Virus record (IMG/VR): IMGVR_UViG_3300032293_002217
Location: 1-42,030 of that record
Reading direction: 5' to 3' (one strand)
Origin: a virus
Length of the DNA: 42,030 nucleotides
Shown here: one piece after another, positions 38,355 through 42,030 of the stretch
Position numbering within the stretch: position 1 is the first letter of the stretch
Layout of the letters: every line of letters starts with the position of its first letter
Position numbers and translations under genes: made by a program
The notes under the pieces: model-generated
The model's input: the letters and a program-made list of their open reading frames with translations, nothing else
Told to the model about the DNA's origin: nothing
Databases searched by the model: none

Positions 38355-40592
38355 GTGCCAAGTTGGTCTGAGGACGTTGTAACACGTACCGTCATAGGCA
38401 CGTACATCACATCTCGCGGAATCGCGGGCGTTGGAACTATTTCCTTCACTCCTACTGCTACAATCTACGACCCAGATGACTCTGTCGTTCTCAGCGGCGC
38501 AACGGTCGTAACTTTAGACGGAACTGGCTCGTTCTCAGTCGAGCTCCCAACTACAGACAATCCTCTCGTAACTCCTTCTGGTTGGGCGTATGAAGTTGCA
38601 GTTCGAATTAACGGAGTTAAGTCTGTAAACGTACGAGTATTTTTACCACTTGGTGATAGATCAGACATCGACCTGTTCACGCAGATCTCTCGTCTAGTTC
38701 CTTCAGCAACTGCATCATATGTTTCATCAGCTTCAAGCACAACTGCACGTGGGCCTATCGGCCCTGCTGGCGCGACTGGCGCGACTGGCGCGACTGGCGC
38801 TGGCACAATTGGCGCAACCGGAGCGACAGGCCCTGCTGGTGCTCCAACAGGGGCAACAGGAGCTACAGGAGCAACTGGCGCTGGCACAATTGGCGCAACC
38901 GGAGCGACAGGCCCTGCTGGTGAAGGCTCTGTCATTAGTGTTACAGGTTCACTCAACTATGACACAGGCACTGGTCTTCTTTCTCTCGATGAAGGAGTTG
39001 CTGGAGGGCTCGCTACACTCAATGCTTCTGGTGTAGTACCTGATGAACAACTCCCTGACGATCTTGTTCGCACAGATGGTCTTGAAGGAGCACTTGGCGA
39101 TTACATCTTGTCTTCTGAAAAGGGAGCAACAGGCGGAGTTGCCGAGTTAGATATTACAGGCAAGGTTCCACTTGAGCAGCTGCCCGATGGATTTGGCACA
39201 ACAGGCGCTACAGGCGCGACAGGCGCTGTTGGGCCAACTGGTGCGCAAGGCGTAAACATTAACTTTGTTGGAAGCGTTGCAGACACTGGCTCACTTCCAG
39301 GTTCTGGCAATGATGTCAACGATGCATACATCGTAGATGCAGACGGCAACCTTTGGGTTTGGAACGGTTCAAGTTGGAGTGACGCTGGTCAGATTGTTGG
39401 GCCTCAAGGACTGCAAGGTTCTACAGGAGCAACGGGACCTACTGGTGTAGGCACTACAGGAGCTGATGGAGCGACAGGCGTCACCGGAGTTGCTGGCGAG
39501 AATGGCCCAACAGGAGCGGACGGCGCGACTGGACCTACTGGCGCTGATGGAGCAACTGGCTCAACAGGCGAAGCAGGAGCTACTGGAGCCGACGGTCCAA
39601 CTGGTCCGACTGGCGCAGATGCATTATGGAACTTTACTGGCGCTTACGGCGGAGGAACGTCTTACGCAGTCGGCGATGTAGCAACTTACCAAGGACAGAC
39701 TTGGTACCGCATCAATGCTAATGGCGGAAACGTTGGAGACACTCCTGCAGAAGGAACATACTGGACTCTTATTGCACAAAAGGGGTCTACAGGCGAAACA
39801 GGGCCGACAGGCGCCAACGGCAGTGCGGGAGCGACTGGAGCGACCGGTGACGCGTTTGGAATTTATTATTTAGGAAACTACAACCCATCATCTGGCTACG
39901 TGACAGACATTGCAGTAGTACGAGGTTCAGACGGGCAACTGTATCTTGCTAAGGCAAGTGGCCAATTAGGTGACCCAGTTGATTATTTAAGTAATGGCCA
40001 ATGGGAAATTTGGATACCTAAAGGTCCTACTGGTGCAGCAGGAACTACAGGAGCTAATGGCGTAACTGGTAATGATGGAGCGACTGGTGCACAAGGTGAG
40101 ACTGGCGCAGTTGGTGAAACTGGAGCACAAGGAGAAATTGGCTCTACAGGAGCAACTGGTGTAACTGGTGCACAAGGTGAGACTGGTGTAACAGGAAATG
40201 ACGGCGTCACAGGTGCGCAAGGTGAGACTGGAGACACAGGCCCAACCGGCCCAACAGGTGCGGACGGAATCTTCTCAACAAACGAAGGTACGCCTCCAAC
40301 AGGAGCCGAGACTGGCGACGCATGGTTTGACCCATCAAGCGGAACATTCTTTATCTACTATGATGGTTTTTGGTTGGAGGCTTCGAGCAGTGCGTATGGA
40401 GAAACTGGTCCTACTGGTGCAGACGGTGTTGGTCGTGTAGTTTCTGCTCCAGCTCACGAGTATGGAGTGGCTGGAAACTTAGCAGGTGATGTTGCATCTG
40501 ACGGAACGTATTTCTACTTCTGTATGCAAAACTACGTAGATAACTCGACAAAAATTTGGTATCGCATTTTGTGGACAGCCGGATCCTGGTAA
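38355..40592 (+). CDS. Collagen-like tail fibre with carbohydrate-binding module
   Basis: A 745-residue protein starting at GTG after AAGGAACGGAG. Residues 1-130 form a beta-rich N-terminal domain. Several Gly-x-y stretches, mostly Gly-Ala-Thr, are interrupted by folded segments. One of these (about residues 428-475, with YAVGDVATYQGQTWYR and GTYWTLIA) resembles the small CBM5/12 chitin-binding module. The C-terminal region ends with a compact beta domain. A host-contacting fibre is likely. Many short frames on the opposite strand are shadows of the repeats. Confidence 0.85.
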   Translation: MPSWSEDVVTRTVIGTYITSRGIAGVGTISFTPTATIYDPDDSVVLSGATVVTLDGTGSFSVELPTTDNPLVTPSGWAYEVAVRINGVKSVNVRVFLPLGDRSDIDLFTQISRLVPSATASYVSSASSTTARGPIGPAGATGATGATGAGTIGATGATGPAGAPTGATGATGATGAGTIGATGATGPAGEGSVISVTGSLNYDTGTGLLSLDEGVAGGLATLNASGVVPDEQLPDDLVRTDGLEGALGDYILSSEKGATGGVAELDITGKVPLEQLPDGFGTTGATGATGAVGPTGAQGVNINFVGSVADTGSLPGSGNDVNDAYIVDADGNLWVWNGSSWSDAGQIVGPQGLQGSTGATGPTGVGTTGADGATGVTGVAGENGPTGADGATGPTGADGATGSTGEAGATGADGPTGPTGADALWNFTGAYGGGTSYAVGDVATYQGQTWYRINANGGNVGDTPAEGTYWTLIAQKGSTGETGPTGANGSAGATGATGDAFGIYYLGNYNPSSGYVTDIAVVRGSDGQLYLAKASGQLGDPVDYLSNGQWEIWIPKGPTGAAGTTGANGVTGNDGATGAQGETGAVGETGAQGEIGSTGATGVTGAQGETGVTGNDGVTGAQGETGDTGPTGPTGADGIFSTNEGTPPTGAETGDAWFDPSSGTFFIYYDGFWLEASSSAYGETGPTGADGVGRVVSAPAHEYGVAGNLAGDVASDGTYFYFCMQNYVDNSTKIWYRILWTAGSW

Positions 40593-40650
40593 TCCCCTTC
40601 CCTAATCTCTAATTATCCTTAATCATATTTTTCATTAAAGGATAAAATAC

Positions 40651-40684
40651 CACTCGGGACGTTTTTGTTCCCAACACTCGAGTG
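40651..40684 (+). terminator. Nested hairpin between fibre genes
   Basis: CACTCG (40651-40656) pairs with CGAGTG (40679-40684) and inside it GGGAC pairs with GTTCCC with one bulged base. The T-run lies inside the loop, not after the stem, so it may be an operator or mRNA structure rather than a strict intrinsic terminator. Confidence 0.4.
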
Positions 40685-40690
40685 AAATGA

Positions 40691-42030
<1,340 letters not shown>

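Overview
The window reads as about half of a tailed-phage (Caudoviricetes) genome that infects an actinobacterium, most plausibly an aquatic one. Actinobacterial markers are two WhiB-type iron-sulphur proteins, a DUF3039 protein, a DUF7455-like zinc protein and an FmdB-type zinc ribbon. Phage markers are a primase-polymerase/SF3 helicase, a CHAP endolysin, collagen-like tail fibres, an adenosylcobalamin-dependent ribonucleotide reductase with its own thioredoxin, tightly packed small genes with ATGA or TAATG overlaps, and frequent switches of coding strand. No terminase, portal, capsid or DNA polymerase is in the window, and I found no tRNA gene or CRISPR array. The host assignment is inference from gene families.

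Layout. 1-3271 (+): an AT-rich block with an FkbM methyltransferase (cut by the window edge), GDP-L-fucose synthase, a GT10 fucosyltransferase and a second FkbM enzyme. 3349-7619 (+): a 1363-residue exported multidomain protein (coiled coils, PA14, FnIII-like, Pro/Glu-rich) and a small membrane protein. 7709-10282 (+): small genes, several with zinc-binding Cys/His patterns, and a cytidylyltransferase. 10347-18740 (-): an exported coiled-coil protein, a holin-like protein, two WhiB proteins flanking a sugar-phosphate nucleotidyltransferase, FmdB, then an operon of small protein, thioredoxin, DUF3039, class II RNR, UDP-sugar dehydrogenase and epimerase. 18835-21395 (+): glycosyltransferase, nucleotidyltransferase, a third FkbM enzyme, a lipoprotein and a membrane protein. 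21397-22283 (-): a stand-alone phosphomannose isomerase-type cupin, a candidate structured RNA and an acidic protein. 22437-25490 (+): a baseplate-like protein, a collagen/C1q-like fibre and a short serine recombinase. 25588-28119 (-): a small protein and a double beta-propeller adhesin. 28347-31648 (+): a sulfation cassette (sulfotransferase, APS kinase-nucleotidyltransferase fusion, TauE/SafE, DUF2061, glycosyltransferase). 31772-35938 (-): endolysin, micropeptide, exported HNH nuclease, primase-helicase. 36165-42030 (+): membrane protein, small basic protein, metallophosphoesterase and two more collagen-like fibres, the last running off the window.

How the genes may work together: roughly a third of the recognisable genes make, activate, transfer or modify sugars (fucose, uronic acid or epimerised sugars, O-methyl groups, sulfate). 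They sit beside Thr-rich collagen-like and beta-propeller surface proteins. My inference is that the phage builds a methylated, fucosylated and sulfated glycan for its virion or for the host surface.

The least expected non-coding signals are: (i) a strand-biased heptamer GCGGTGA, 19 copies on + against 2 on -, independent of gene direction and reading frame; (ii) a structured RNA candidate near 21765-21995 (-) with promoter, 13-bp closing helix, possible pseudoknot and U-rich end; (iii) a recurring -10 box 5-11 nt before start codons, which implies leaderless mRNAs; (iv) in-frame perfect direct repeats in the propeller gene.
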